Source of the DNA: Pseudoalteromonas luteoviolacea DSM 6061
Lineage (GTDB): Bacteria > Pseudomonadota > Gammaproteobacteria > Enterobacterales > Alteromonadaceae
Assembly (NCBI RefSeq): GCF_001625655.1
Contig: NZ_AUYB01000140.1
Span: forward strand, 62,001-126,000
Length of the DNA stretch: 64,000 bases
Reading direction: 5' to 3'
The translations under genes and the position numbers were made by a program. Below the pieces are notes generated by a model. That model worked only from the letters and a program-made list of their open reading frames with translations, made no database searches and was not told the DNA's origin. Shown one piece after another: positions 53,291 to 62,616 of this stretch (the first letter of the stretch is position 1; each line of letters starts with the position of its first letter).

Positions 53291-55849
53291 CGTTTCAGGC
53301 GTATCGACTTCATTGTCATTTTTAAATGCGCCTTTTAGGGTCTGTTGTTTACCAAAAAATAGCTGCAGGCCATGCTTTTCAAGCAAGCTTCTGAAGTTAA
53401 GAATCGCTGGGCCTTTGGCGATGACCTGAATTGATTTTAATTGGGTGATCGCTAAGATCCCTTGGAGCTGTATATCATAACTGTTTTGTTGCAATACGCG
53501 TTTGCTAAATACTGAACTGAGTAATACATATTTGAAGTCAATGCTACTCAAAAAAGCCAAATCACAGCGGTCTTTTGCAAAATCATTGAGGCCAATACTT
53601 ACACCTAGCTGAGCTAACTCTTTTAAATTTTCTATTTGTACACTTGAAGCATAGCGAACTTCATTTTCATCAAAGACTAAGCACAAGCGGGTGGACATTT
53701 GGTTGAGTTGCTGCTTTAAAACATGAAAAGCGGACGTTTCAAGAATGATAGTTGAACAGGCAAAGAGTACATCTTGTTGATAATTAGCGGCAATCTTTTG
53801 GGCTTTTGTTAAAAGATCCAATTCAATATCAAGATGTTCATCAGGCGCAGCTGCAAATTTTTTCAAAATATCGAAGCTGGTACTACCCAGTACAGGGTGC
53901 TCACCAAATGCTTCTAGTGTAATAATTTGCTGTGACTGATTACCAAAATCAACTATTTCGGTACTTCTAAAGTGTGTAGGTAAGGCCGTTAAGTGATGTC
54001 GTTCAGTTGGTTTGTTGCTTGTACTGGTTGAGGCTGTAAGTAACGGGTGATAAAACTCATAGCGGCCACGCCCTGCGTTTTTGGCATAATACATTGCGGC
54101 GTCTGCGTCGCGGATGATTTCATCCGTATTTTTATAATTTTTATTACTGTAAGTAATGCCAATACTCGCTCCGCTTTGCATACAGATACCTTTCATGCAA
54201 AACGGTTGCTGCATCACGCGGATCAAACGCTTCGCAACATCTTCAGCTTGTTGTTTATCCGTCAAGTGATCGAGCAAGATCACAAATTCATCCCCAGCCA
54301 AACGGGCGAGTAAGTCGTGTTCACGAATACATTCAGAAAAAGCTTTTCCCACCCAAATCAAAAATTGGTCTCCGGCTTGGTGACCTAACTCATCATTGAT
54401 GACTTTAAACTTATCGAGATCTATAAAGAGCACTGCAAAGTTATGTTCAGGATAACGCTGGTATTTTTGCAATGTTTTCTCAAGTTGTGTCAAAAACAAG
54501 CTGCGATTTGGTAGGCTAGTGAGCGGATCGTGGTGAGCATCATGATACAGTTGTTGCTCGATTTTTTTCCGTTCTTCTATTTGCATCTGTAAATGTAAAT
54601 TGGTTTGCCTGAGCGCCTTGGTTTTTTCAGCGACGCGATGTTCCAATTCTTGGTTACTGGCTTTAAGTGCCTGATTAGCTAAGTGGGTTTGTAATACAGA
54701 CGCTATTTGGTTAGAGACAAATGAAATGAGTTCGACATCTTCATGATTGTACTCGTACTCATAGTTGTACGCTTGGCAAGCGATTAACCCAATAACGCCC
54801 TGAGCGGTTTTTAATGGGGCCCCTAGCCAGCTAGTAGCGGTCTCTAAATCATCGTAGTCAGGTGGCCGCTTAACAACACCACCATCAATTAATACACCCG
54901 CTCTTTTTGTATCTATGAGTTGACTTCGCTCTGTAGTAATAACCAGTTCACTATAGCCTTTTGCAAAAGGCCTAGGTCGGTACTCTGTGACTTCATCGAC
55001 ACAGTATGGAAAGCTCAACCAGTTAGAGCTCTTGTCATGTAGAGCAATATAGAGATTATTGGCAAAGGTGATAGAACGAATAATCTTATGGACTTGTTTG
55101 TAAACGTCATCGATGTCGCTAAACTGAGTGGCTAATTCAGAAATTTTAAATAATATTTGTTGCCGCTCAAGAGCACGTTTGCGCTGTTCAATTTCTTTAT
55201 TGAGCGCGTCATTACTCTGCATCAGTGCCCGAGTACGAATTTTCACTTCAGACTCAAGTAACTCTCGTTTTTTAACTCGCTCTATCGCAGTTGCAAGATA
55301 GAGTGACATAACCTCAAGCAGTTCAATCTGGTGTTCACTATATGCTTGTTCAGCTTGATAGCTCTGTGACACCATAACGCCAATAATATTGGAGTCTCTA
55401 AAAATAGGTACGCCTACCCAGTGCTCTGCTGGACTACCAAGTGCCTTAAACTTTTCTTCTACAATCATTTGTTGCATCTGCTTTTTAGTCAGATACAGCA
55501 CCTTTTTGGTGTCAAATACATACCCTGTCACACCTTGGTCGAAGTGGTGTGATTCATGCAACGGAACCGAAATACCGTCTTTTTCATCTACAAAGTAAGA
55601 GAGCTCTAATGCTTGTGTGAATTGATTTTGCAATACGACATAAAAGCTTTTGCTAGGAAGATGTTGTTCTAAAATACTGTGAATAGCGGGGTACAGAAGG
55701 GTTAGCTCGGCAACAGTACTGGCCTGTTCAGAGAGCTGGATCAGGGCATGTTGCAAGTGATAGTTTTGTTTGTATTTTTTCAACAAGGACTCTAAGCGGC
55801 GATTCTTACGAGTTAACTTGCGAATTGCAACGTTGTTTTGATCTTCCAA
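53279..55849 (-). CDS. GAF-GAF-GGDEF protein with degenerate EAL domain
   Basis: 856 residues, no transmembrane helix. Order: an N-terminal coiled coil, GAF domain 1 (about 45-190), a coiled coil, GAF domain 2 (about 235-395), a coiled coil, a GGDEF domain (about 435-605) with AGDEF at 518-522, and a C-terminal EAL-like domain (about 625-845). The EAL part has lost its signature residues: EGVE is replaced by KGPA and the QGY segment by FFGKQ. The GGDEF may still make c-di-GMP; the EAL probably does not degrade it. No partner gene is evident. Confidence 0.88.
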   Translation of the reverse strand: MEDQNNVAIRKLTRKNRRLESLLKKYKQNYHLQHALIQLSEQASTVAELTLLYPAIHSILEQHLPSKSFYVVLQNQFTQALELSYFVDEKDGISVPLHESHHFDQGVTGYVFDTKKVLYLTKKQMQQMIVEEKFKALGSPAEHWVGVPIFRDSNIIGVMVSQSYQAEQAYSEHQIELLEVMSLYLATAIERVKKRELLESEVKIRTRALMQSNDALNKEIEQRKRALERQQILFKISELATQFSDIDDVYKQVHKIIRSITFANNLYIALHDKSSNWLSFPYCVDEVTEYRPRPFAKGYSELVITTERSQLIDTKRAGVLIDGGVVKRPPDYDDLETATSWLGAPLKTAQGVIGLIACQAYNYEYEYNHEDVELISFVSNQIASVLQTHLANQALKASNQELEHRVAEKTKALRQTNLHLQMQIEERKKIEQQLYHDAHHDPLTSLPNRSLFLTQLEKTLQKYQRYPEHNFAVLFIDLDKFKVINDELGHQAGDQFLIWVGKAFSECIREHDLLARLAGDEFVILLDHLTDKQQAEDVAKRLIRVMQQPFCMKGICMQSGASIGITYSNKNYKNTDEIIRDADAAMYYAKNAGRGRYEFYHPLLTASTSTSNKPTERHHLTALPTHFRSTEIVDFGNQSQQIITLEAFGEHPVLGSTSFDILKKFAAAPDEHLDIELDLLTKAQKIAANYQQDVLFACSTIILETSAFHVLKQQLNQMSTRLCLVFDENEVRYASSVQIENLKELAQLGVSIGLNDFAKDRCDLAFLSSIDFKYVLLSSVFSKRVLQQNSYDIQLQGILAITQLKSIQVIAKGPAILNFRSLLEKHGLQLFFGKQQTLKGAFKNDNEVDTPETLTF

Positions 55850-55971
55850 TGATTAAACCAGAGGCTATTATTGTTTATTTATTAAACTTTATATTTTCAT
55901 TTTTGACATGGAGGGTCAAGTGTAAAATATTAATAAAGTTTCGAGCTTGATATTCTGCCTTAATTGAAAGA

Positions 55972-55998
55972 AATAAGCGAGCGCTCGTCTCGCTTATT
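55972..55998 (-). terminator. terminator hairpin after cytochrome c5 gene
   Basis: Perfect 10-bp repeat AATAAGCGAG / CTCGCTTATT with a 7-base loop, 11 bp past the minus-strand stop. The following minus-strand run is T-rich but interrupted. Confidence 0.65.
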
Positions 55999-56008
55999 GA
56001 TACAAAAT

Positions 56009-56398
56009 TTATTTGATCATAAACTCAATTGCCGCTGCAATTTCTTCATCGCTACAATCCATACATGTGCCTTTTGCTGGCATCGCATTAAATCCATTGA
56101 TGGCGTGATCAAGTAAAACGTCAGATCCTTTTGCTAGTCGTGCAGCCCAGTCATCCGCTGTTTTTGGTGCGCCTAATGCGCCTGTACCATGACATGCAAA
56201 ACAAGAAGCTTGATACACTTGCTCACCAGAGCGCGGCCCTGTTGGCGCTGCAGCAGCGGTATCTTGTGCACCGGCTAAATAAACCGAACCAATCGGTTCT
56301 AAGCGCTTTTTAATGGCTTCTTCGGTTAGAGAATTATCATACGGCTGTGCGACGGCGGCCGTGGATAGCAATAAGAGTGCTGCTGACAGTTTCTTCAT
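56009..56398 (-). CDS. cytochrome c5 family monoheme protein
   Basis: 129-residue secreted or periplasmic electron carrier. A signal peptide ends near AVAQ. One heme site CFACH is present, a distal methionine lies in FNAMPAKG, and the additional Cys pair in TCMDCSDEE is characteristic of cytochrome c5 (a disulfide). It would shuttle electrons to terminal oxidases. Monocistronic. Confidence 0.92.
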   Translation of the reverse strand: MKKLSAALLLLSTAAVAQPYDNSLTEEAIKKRLEPIGSVYLAGAQDTAAAAPTGPRSGEQVYQASCFACHGTGALGAPKTADDWAARLAKGSDVLLDHAINGFNAMPAKGTCMDCSDEEIAAAIEFMIK

Positions 56399-56593
56399 TT
56401 ACCTTGCTCACTTCAATTTTAATGTCTTCGATCACGAAGCACGACGGATGACGGTTCCAAATTGAGTATAACGTCACCAACTAATTTATCAAAAATGTAA
56501 GCTTGATCTTAAGCGTATAAAAAACAACTTTTATTGCGTTAGGGCAAAGATTTGGCATTTTATGCTTAAAACCAAGCAAAATTTTAATCTAAG

Positions 56594-57247
56594 CTAGCTG
56601 ATAAACGTGTTTAGGCGTGCAATGGCTTTTTCTATTCCTGAAGACGCTTCACTGATACTAGAAGCCAGCATGTAAGCTGGTGTACTAATGACTTTTTGTT
56701 GTTCGTCAACAACAATATCACTTACTTCACAGTTAACATGTTCTGCACCCAGTGCGGTCAGTGCTGCAGCGGTATCTGGATCTGTGCCAATTGTCGCCAG
56801 TGTACCTGGTTTGTGAATGTGGCCAATCAGTGCTGGGGCGATACACAAATAAGCGATTGGCTTTTGTTGCGTATTGAATTTCTGGCAGGCTGTTTTCACT
56901 GTCTCTAAGACTTGAGATTCTGCGCCCTTGAAAGCAAAATCTGATAAGTTTTTTGCAACACCAAACCCACCCGGAATCACCAAAGCGGCAAATTCGTCAG
57001 GGTTTAAAAGAGCCAAGTCTTGAATGTCACCCCGGGCGATCCTAGCAGCTTCGGTTAAAACATTTCTTTTTTGTGCTTGTTCTTCACCTGTTAAGTGGTT
57101 TATGACGTGGTGCTGATCTATATTTGGCGCAAAACATTTATATGTGATGCCATGGCTTTCTAAATGCAACATAGTCAGTACAGACTCGTGGATTTCTGCG
57201 CCATCAAAAACGCCACAGCCACTAAAAATGATCGCAACTTGTTTCAT
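56594..57247 (-). CDS. elbB: ElbB, DJ-1/PfpI-like glyoxalase
   Basis: 217 residues, equal to E. coli ElbB. DJ-1/PfpI fold with N-terminal VAIIFSGCGVFDGAEIHE, ALVIPGGFG, and the nucleophile-elbow Cys in AYLCIAPAL. Linked to isoprenoid biosynthesis in E. coli, with glyoxalase activity reported for homologues. Monocistronic, divergent from polA across 421 bp. Confidence 0.92.
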   Translation of the reverse strand: MKQVAIIFSGCGVFDGAEIHESVLTMLHLESHGITYKCFAPNIDQHHVINHLTGEEQAQKRNVLTEAARIARGDIQDLALLNPDEFAALVIPGGFGVAKNLSDFAFKGAESQVLETVKTACQKFNTQQKPIAYLCIAPALIGHIHKPGTLATIGTDPDTAAALTALGAEHVNCEVSDIVVDEQQKVISTPAYMLASSISEASSGIEKAIARLNTFIS

Positions 57248-57668
57248 GTTTTATCTCCTGAGGCTCATTATGCCTGCTATATTCAATGTGAGAATGTTGA
57301 GTGTGAAAAAAAATATAAAGGATCTGCTTTGATCTTTGATCGTTTGTGTTAGTATACGCCTCCGCCTGAAAAAAACAGGTCGTTTTATCGCCACTATAAT
57401 CGCGATAAAAATACATTAGGAACGACATTTCCACAAATGTCCAATTAAAAATTAAAAATATTAGTCTATAATTTTTTATTATTTATCAATAGTTTGCTGT
57501 ATCATTTATGGGGCTTGACGTTTCTTGCTCACGGTACCCTTATGTTTATCTACAAACTTATCCACAGCTTTTCCTCGATAAGTAACATTGCACTCCCCTC
57601 GTTTTATGCTAATCCTTGTGGCATTCTTAGCGAGTTTTTAAATATTTATAATTAGGATCCAAAATATT
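57248..57668. promoter_or_regulatory. elbB-polA divergent intergenic region
   Basis: 421 bp without a gene. It contains a 9-bp inverted repeat TTTTATCGC / GCGATAAAA (57383-57410) of unknown role, a small CCTG / CAGG hairpin at 57365-57378, and the DnaA-box-like pair described separately. Confidence 0.5.
57546..57566 (+). promoter_or_regulatory. two DnaA-box-like sites upstream of polA
   Basis: TTATCTACA (57546-57554, 8 of 9) and TTATCCACA (57558-57566, perfect consensus), same orientation, 3 bp apart and about 100 bp before polA. Direct DnaA control of polA is only a suggestion. Confidence 0.5.
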
Positions 57669-60419
57669 ATGCCTCAGATCCCAGAAAACCCTTTAATTTT
57701 GGTGGATGGTTCTTCCTATTTATTTCGCGCTTATCATGCGCCACCGCACTTGACGAATTCTCAGGGTGAAGCAACTGGTGCGATCTATGGCGTAATCAAT
57801 ATGCTAAAAAGCTTGGTTAAGCAGTTTGATCCAAGCCATATGGTTGTTGTTTTTGATGCCAAAGGGCCAACTTTCAGAAACGACATGTACTCAGAATACA
57901 AGGCAAATCGACCTCCGATGCCTGATGATCTCCGTACCCAAATTGAGCCTATTCATGAAATCATAAAAGCGATGGGCCTGCCCTTGGTCAGTATTGCTGG
58001 TGTTGAAGCTGATGATGTGATCGGCACATTTTCCCGCATTGCTACAGAACAAAAGCGCCATGTATTGATAAGCACTGGTGACAAGGATATGGCGCAATTA
58101 GTCAATGAGCACGTTACATTGATTAATACCATGACAGATACCGTGTTGGATCCGGCTGGAGTAGAGGGCAAGTTTGGTATCGGTCCAGAGCTTATCATCG
58201 ACTTTTTAGCGCTAATGGGAGACAAAGTGGATAATATCCCAGGCGTGCCCGGAGTGGGAGAAAAGACCGCGCTGGCGATGTTGCAAGGTTTGGGCTCTAT
58301 TAAAGAGCTGTATGCTAACCTAGAGCACATTGCGCCATTGGGCTTTCGCGGCTCAAAGAGCATGGCGAAAAAACTAGAAGAGCATAAAGCACAGTTAGAG
58401 CTTTCTTATGAATTGGCTACCATCAAGCTCGATTGTGACGTGGAAGAAGATCTAGACACATTTAAGATCCAACCAGTGGACAAAGATCGCTTGATTGAAC
58501 TGTATGGTCAATGCGAGTTTAAACGCTGGCTTGCAGAGTTGCTTGACGGTAAGGCGGCACCGCAAAGTGCGGCACCATCAGCCACTTCAGCGCCTCAACC
58601 TGAAATTGTTGGTAACTACGAAACTATCTTAACGTCTGAGCAACTGAATATCTGGGTTGAAAAGCTCAAAGGCGCAGAGGTAATGGCTTTTGATACAGAA
58701 ACAACCAGTTTAGACTATATGCAAGCTAATTTAGTCGGCATGAGCTTTGCGGTTGAAGTGGGTGAAGCTGCTTATTTACCCTTGGCCCATGACTATATGG
58801 GAGCGCCAGAGCAACTTGATAAACAGCTCGTTTTTGAGCTTTTACAGCCAATCTTGGAAAATAACAATATCAAGAAAGTTGGCCAAAATTTAAAGTACGA
58901 CAAGAGTGTACTGGCACGAGCTGGGATCACCTTAAATGGCATCGAGTTTGATACCATGCTTGAGTCATATGTGTTTAATAGTGTAGGTACGCGTCATGAT
59001 ATGGACTCGCTTGCACTTAAGTTTTTAGGCCACAAAAATATCAGCTTTGAAGATATCGCGGGCAAGGGTAAAAAGCAGCTAACATTCAACCAAATCGAAC
59101 TTGAAAAGGCTGCGCCTTATGCCGCTGAAGATGCCGATATCACGCTCCGCCTGCATCAGCACCTGTGGCCGCTAGTGGAAAAAGAAGCCAGTTTAGTCAG
59201 CGTGTTTCGTGACATTGAGTTGCCATTGATCAATGTACTGTCTGATATGGAACGTACCGGTGTTAAAATAGATAGCACTATGCTCGGTGAGCAGAGCCTA
59301 GAGATTGAAAAGCGCTTGGCTGAGCTTGAACAAGAAGCGTATGCGTTGGCAGAAGAAGAGTTCAACCTCAGCTCTACGAAACAGTTACAGGCGATTTTGT
59401 TTGAAAAGCAAGGTTTGCCGATATTGAAGAAAACGCCAAAAGGCGCGCCTTCAACGGCTGAAGAAGTATTGCAAGAATTGGCGCATGACTATCCGTTGCC
59501 TAAACTGATTATTGAGCACCGAGGTTTGGCAAAACTCAAATCAACTTATACAGACAAACTACCAAAGCTGATTAATGACGAGACTCAGCGCGTTCACACC
59601 TCTTATCATCAAGCGGTGACTGCAACAGGTCGTTTAAGCTCTACAGATCCAAACTTGCAGAATATTCCAATCCGTAATGAAGCGGGTCGTCGGATTCGCC
59701 AAGCATTTGTTGCGGATGAAAACCACATGATCCTAGCGGCTGATTATAGCCAAATAGAATTGCGTATTATGGCCCATTTATCACAAGATAAAGGGTTACT
59801 GAGTGCTTTTGCAGCTGGGAAAGATGTCCACAGTGCAACGGCATCTGAAGTTTTTTCTGTGCCACTCGAAGAGGTGACCTCAGATATGCGCCGTAAAGCA
59901 AAGGCGGTTAACTTTGGTTTGATTTACGGGATGAGTGCATTCGGTTTAGCCCGTCAGTTAGATATTCCTCGCAACGAAGCTCAGCACTATATGGATAAGT
60001 ACTTTGAGCGTTTTCCAGGCGTGTTAGAGTATATGGAAAGCACACGTGAAAAGGCTGCTGAGCAGGGTTATGTAGAAACACTATTTGGCCGACGTTTGTA
60101 TTTGCCTGATATCAAAGCGCGTAATGGTGCGCGTCGTAAAGCTGCTGAACGTGCCGCAATCAATGCCCCGATGCAAGGCACTGCTGCGGATATCATTAAA
60201 AAAGCGATGATCAAGGTACATCAGTGGCTGCAAGCGCATAGCCAAGATGAGATCAAGTTGCTGATGCAAGTACACGATGAATTGGTGTTTGAAGTTAAAG
60301 CCGACAAAGTGGCTGAGTTTAGTGAGCACATTTGTCGTCTAATGAGTGAAGCTGCGACCTTAGATGTCCCCTTGGTTGTTGAAGCCGATCACGGAGACAA
60401 CTGGGAGCAAGCGCACTAA
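57669..60419 (+). CDS. polA: DNA polymerase I
   Basis: 916-residue repair and Okazaki-processing polymerase. The N-terminal 5'-3' exonuclease begins ILVDGSSYLFRAYHA and has VFDAKGPTFR and GDKDMAQLV. The 3'-5' exonuclease is intact, with FDTETT, NLKYD and YAAEDAD. The polymerase domain has ADYSQIELRI, KAVNFGLIYGMS and VHDELVFEV. Length is close to E. coli PolI (928). Followed by a 14-bp stem. Confidence 0.98.
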   Translation: MPQIPENPLILVDGSSYLFRAYHAPPHLTNSQGEATGAIYGVINMLKSLVKQFDPSHMVVVFDAKGPTFRNDMYSEYKANRPPMPDDLRTQIEPIHEIIKAMGLPLVSIAGVEADDVIGTFSRIATEQKRHVLISTGDKDMAQLVNEHVTLINTMTDTVLDPAGVEGKFGIGPELIIDFLALMGDKVDNIPGVPGVGEKTALAMLQGLGSIKELYANLEHIAPLGFRGSKSMAKKLEEHKAQLELSYELATIKLDCDVEEDLDTFKIQPVDKDRLIELYGQCEFKRWLAELLDGKAAPQSAAPSATSAPQPEIVGNYETILTSEQLNIWVEKLKGAEVMAFDTETTSLDYMQANLVGMSFAVEVGEAAYLPLAHDYMGAPEQLDKQLVFELLQPILENNNIKKVGQNLKYDKSVLARAGITLNGIEFDTMLESYVFNSVGTRHDMDSLALKFLGHKNISFEDIAGKGKKQLTFNQIELEKAAPYAAEDADITLRLHQHLWPLVEKEASLVSVFRDIELPLINVLSDMERTGVKIDSTMLGEQSLEIEKRLAELEQEAYALAEEEFNLSSTKQLQAILFEKQGLPILKKTPKGAPSTAEEVLQELAHDYPLPKLIIEHRGLAKLKSTYTDKLPKLINDETQRVHTSYHQAVTATGRLSSTDPNLQNIPIRNEAGRRIRQAFVADENHMILAADYSQIELRIMAHLSQDKGLLSAFAAGKDVHSATASEVFSVPLEEVTSDMRRKAKAVNFGLIYGMSAFGLARQLDIPRNEAQHYMDKYFERFPGVLEYMESTREKAAEQGYVETLFGRRLYLPDIKARNGARRKAAERAAINAPMQGTAADIIKKAMIKVHQWLQAHSQDEIKLLMQVHDELVFEVKADKVAEFSEHICRLMSEAATLDVPLVVEADHGDNWEQAH

Positions 60420-60429
60420 ATTGCTTGCC

Positions 60430-60462
60430 CACTTAGAGCATGGGTTAACCATGCTCTAAGTG
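60430..60462 (+). terminator. long hairpin after polA
   Basis: Perfect 14-bp stem CACTTAGAGCATGG / CCATGCTCTAAGTG with loop GTTAA, 11 bp past the polA stop. The tail CTTTACCTTA is a weak T-tract, so this is a likely terminator. Confidence 0.7.
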
Positions 60463-60557
60463 CTTTACCTTAACCCTATGATTCAATAGGCTGTGGGTCC
60501 ATAGTGAGTCAATCACTGAGCAAAACAAGCTTTCAAGTTATGTTCAGAACGTATGGA

Positions 60558-61481
60558 TTAGTTCGACTTGAATCTATATGCCTTCCTGACTCTTTCTGGT
60601 TGTTCATCCAGCAATGTTCGTTTCATATCAGAAAAGCTCGGAATTTCTGCGTTGTCTATTTTATCTAAAATAAGTTTTGGCTCGTTGTAAAAACGCAAGC
60701 CCTGTGGATTTTTTGATAATTCATTGAGTTTGTACTTTTCGAATACGGCTGGGTGGAACTTAGCGTCTGACAACCGCTTGTTTACCCTGTAAGGGATCTG
60801 CCACCAAATATAAGTTTCATCTGGATTTTGATTTTGCGTTCTGGAGGGTCTTTCTCCGTCTACTTCAGCGTCTGCGGTGCCAAAGTCAATGGCTTTCCAT
60901 CGACCATCTTTACCTATGCCTACGTTTGAGGCTTTGATATCTTTATGGTGAATACCGCTTTTAATTAATCTTCTTCTAATGATGTAGAGATCTCGAGCGA
61001 GATTAACTTCCGAGTCGAGGACCTCATAGGGATTAGTTGAATAAACCGCAGGGTTTGCAGATTGTGAATATAGCGATGAGAGCGTGGTCACTTTTTCCAT
61101 CAATATTCCAGTTCTAGTGAAAACAGGAATAGTTTCGTGTGCCCACTTATCCAATGCAGGTGATTCAGGTATAGTCTTTTCTGGTTGTCGCGAGACGGGA
61201 TAAATTTCTCCATAAGCGAATGGCTGGGCGACACGGTCTTTATTTTTTTGCCAAGCTTGCAAGTGTGCTGCGTATTCATAGTCTCCGACATCTATGCGTC
61301 CGGAATAGAATGTTTTTAGCACTTTACCATTTTAGCTGGTATCAAAAATTTCCCCGCAATTAACTGAATCGATAAGTTTGGTGAGGGTAAATCTGTACTG
61401 CGACCCTTTAATTTTAAGGTCATCTGACAGTGTTTCAGCTTGATCATCTTTGTGATTGGGTGTGTCACTTAATGTCAGCAC
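60558..61481 (-). pseudogene. eukaryotic-like protein kinase, interrupted by one in-frame stop
   Basis: Reading the minus strand from GTG 61481, which has a perfect AGGAGG 5 bases before it, gives 49 codons, a TAA at 61334-61332, then the same frame continues to 60558 (307 sense codons in all). The joined product resembles a bacterial Ser/Thr kinase: N-lobe YRFTLTKLIDSVNCG before the stop, beta-3 Lys in NGKVLKTF just after it, catalytic loop HHKDIKASN and DFG in AIDFGTAD. Without readthrough only a 254-residue fragment from GTG 61322 could be made, lacking the glycine-rich loop. It sits in an accessory-looking gap between polA and engB. Confidence 0.7.
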
Positions 61482-62049
61482 GCCGGCCTCCTGCTAATAT
61501 TCGATTTATTTGGCACAATTTACGGTGCCCTCACCATTAAAGTCGCAGTTGTTCGGTTAATGTGATGTCATGTTTTTCAAGTTGCCTCTGTGATATTCAT
61601 TTTTAGGGCAGGAAACTATCAACGAACTTGACCAAGCTAAAATGTCGCCATGTCCCGAATTTACAGGGCCCGTGTAAAGCTAACGTAAAAAATATCACTT
61701 ATTTGTTTAAAAACTATCAAATTGGCTCGTTATTTGCTTTGCGCTGTTTATTTCTAGATGGCTATTTGCTACAGTTCGCGCCGTCCTCATCCTGTAGGAC
61801 ATCCTGTTGATGATGTATCTCTCGAAAGAGGATACTGTGTATTGATAGCTTCTCCCCAGATTGCTATAACGGCTCGTAAAAGGTTTATACGAGCCGATTT
61901 TTCTCTCCATTTGATATCTACCATATTTAAGACAGTTTTACGTCTCGCTACCGGGTAAATTAGAAAGAGCCAATCCATTTGACACCATCCTAACTCTCTT
62001 CATATTTATTTGTTAAGATGTGAGAAACTTTTACATACAGGAATACGTC
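61482..62049. other. gene-poor accessory stretch upstream of the YceI-like gene
   Basis: About 570 bp. Apart from the hairpins and orphan terminator described as a candidate sRNA, and the start region of the YceI-like gene, no gene is supported. Small open frames on both strands lack ribosome-binding sites and family signals. Confidence 0.55.
61775..61903 (+). ncRNA. candidate small RNA ending in an orphan terminator
   Basis: Three consecutive hairpins: GTCCT / AGGAC (61783-61800), GTATCTCTC-GAAA-GAGGATAC (61815-61835, a GAAA tetraloop with one bulge), and the intrinsic terminator GGCTCGTA / TACGAGCC (61871-61895) followed by ATTTTTC. No protein gene on this strand precedes the terminator. 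The 5' end is a guess, and no clear promoter was recognised. Confidence 0.35.
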
Positions 62050-62616
62050 ATGCTTAAGCCTCTATTGATCGGTAGCTTATGTTTTATGTCTCAAGCCGTG
62101 TCTGCTTGGCAATTAAATAATGAACTGAGTGATCTGAGTTTTACGTCAATCAAATTGAATAGCATTGCTGAAAACCACCATTTTACTTCGCTGTCTGGTC
62201 AAATTAGCGATGCAGGTAAACTTAAAATCTCTATTGACTTGAGTAGCATAGAGTCTTTGATCCCGATCAGAAATGAGCGCATGAAAAAGGTGCTGTTTGA
62301 AGTCTCAGAATATAAAACGGCAACAATTGAAACGGATCTAACACCATGGTTACCTCAATTGAAAGATGGCATGCAAATTATAAAAGCTTTACCTGTTAAG
62401 CTTAATTTACACGGCAAAAATTTAATATTGAAGTTGGATCTAGTTATCAACAAGCTGGGCAAAACAATGCACGTAGCGCCTCAGCGTGCTGTGTTGATCA
62501 ATAGCCGTGATTTTGACCTCGAAGGCGGAGTAGAGGCACTGCGTAAATTAGCGGGTCTAAGTCATATTTCGCAAGCTGTACCAGTTACATTTAATTTGGT
62601 ATTCAATGACCAGTAA
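62050..62616 (+). CDS. YceI-like exported protein
   Basis: 188 residues from ATG 62050 (CAGGA 7 bases upstream); an in-frame GTG at 62020 would place ten residues before the signal peptide. After the signal peptide (ends near VSA) the lipocalin-like YceI fold is suggested by LSFTSIKLNSIAENHHFTSLSG and IRNERMKKVLFEVSEYKTATIET. YceI proteins bind isoprenoid lipids such as polyprenyls. It overlaps the DUF1285 gene by 11 bp. Confidence 0.82.
   Translation: MLKPLLIGSLCFMSQAVSAWQLNNELSDLSFTSIKLNSIAENHHFTSLSGQISDAGKLKISIDLSSIESLIPIRNERMKKVLFEVSEYKTATIETDLTPWLPQLKDGMQIIKALPVKLNLHGKNLILKLDLVINKLGKTMHVAPQRAVLINSRDFDLEGGVEALRKLAGLSHISQAVPVTFNLVFNDQ

Noticed and set aside
60420..61620. Spot 42 (spf) RNA expected between polA and engB
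   Set aside because: Neither the conserved 5' segment nor the terminal stem of Spot 42 could be found by eye on either strand.
61758..61958. 66-codon plus-strand frame over the candidate sRNA
   Set aside because: It runs through a perfect intrinsic terminator and lacks a ribosome-binding site, so structure explains the region better than coding.
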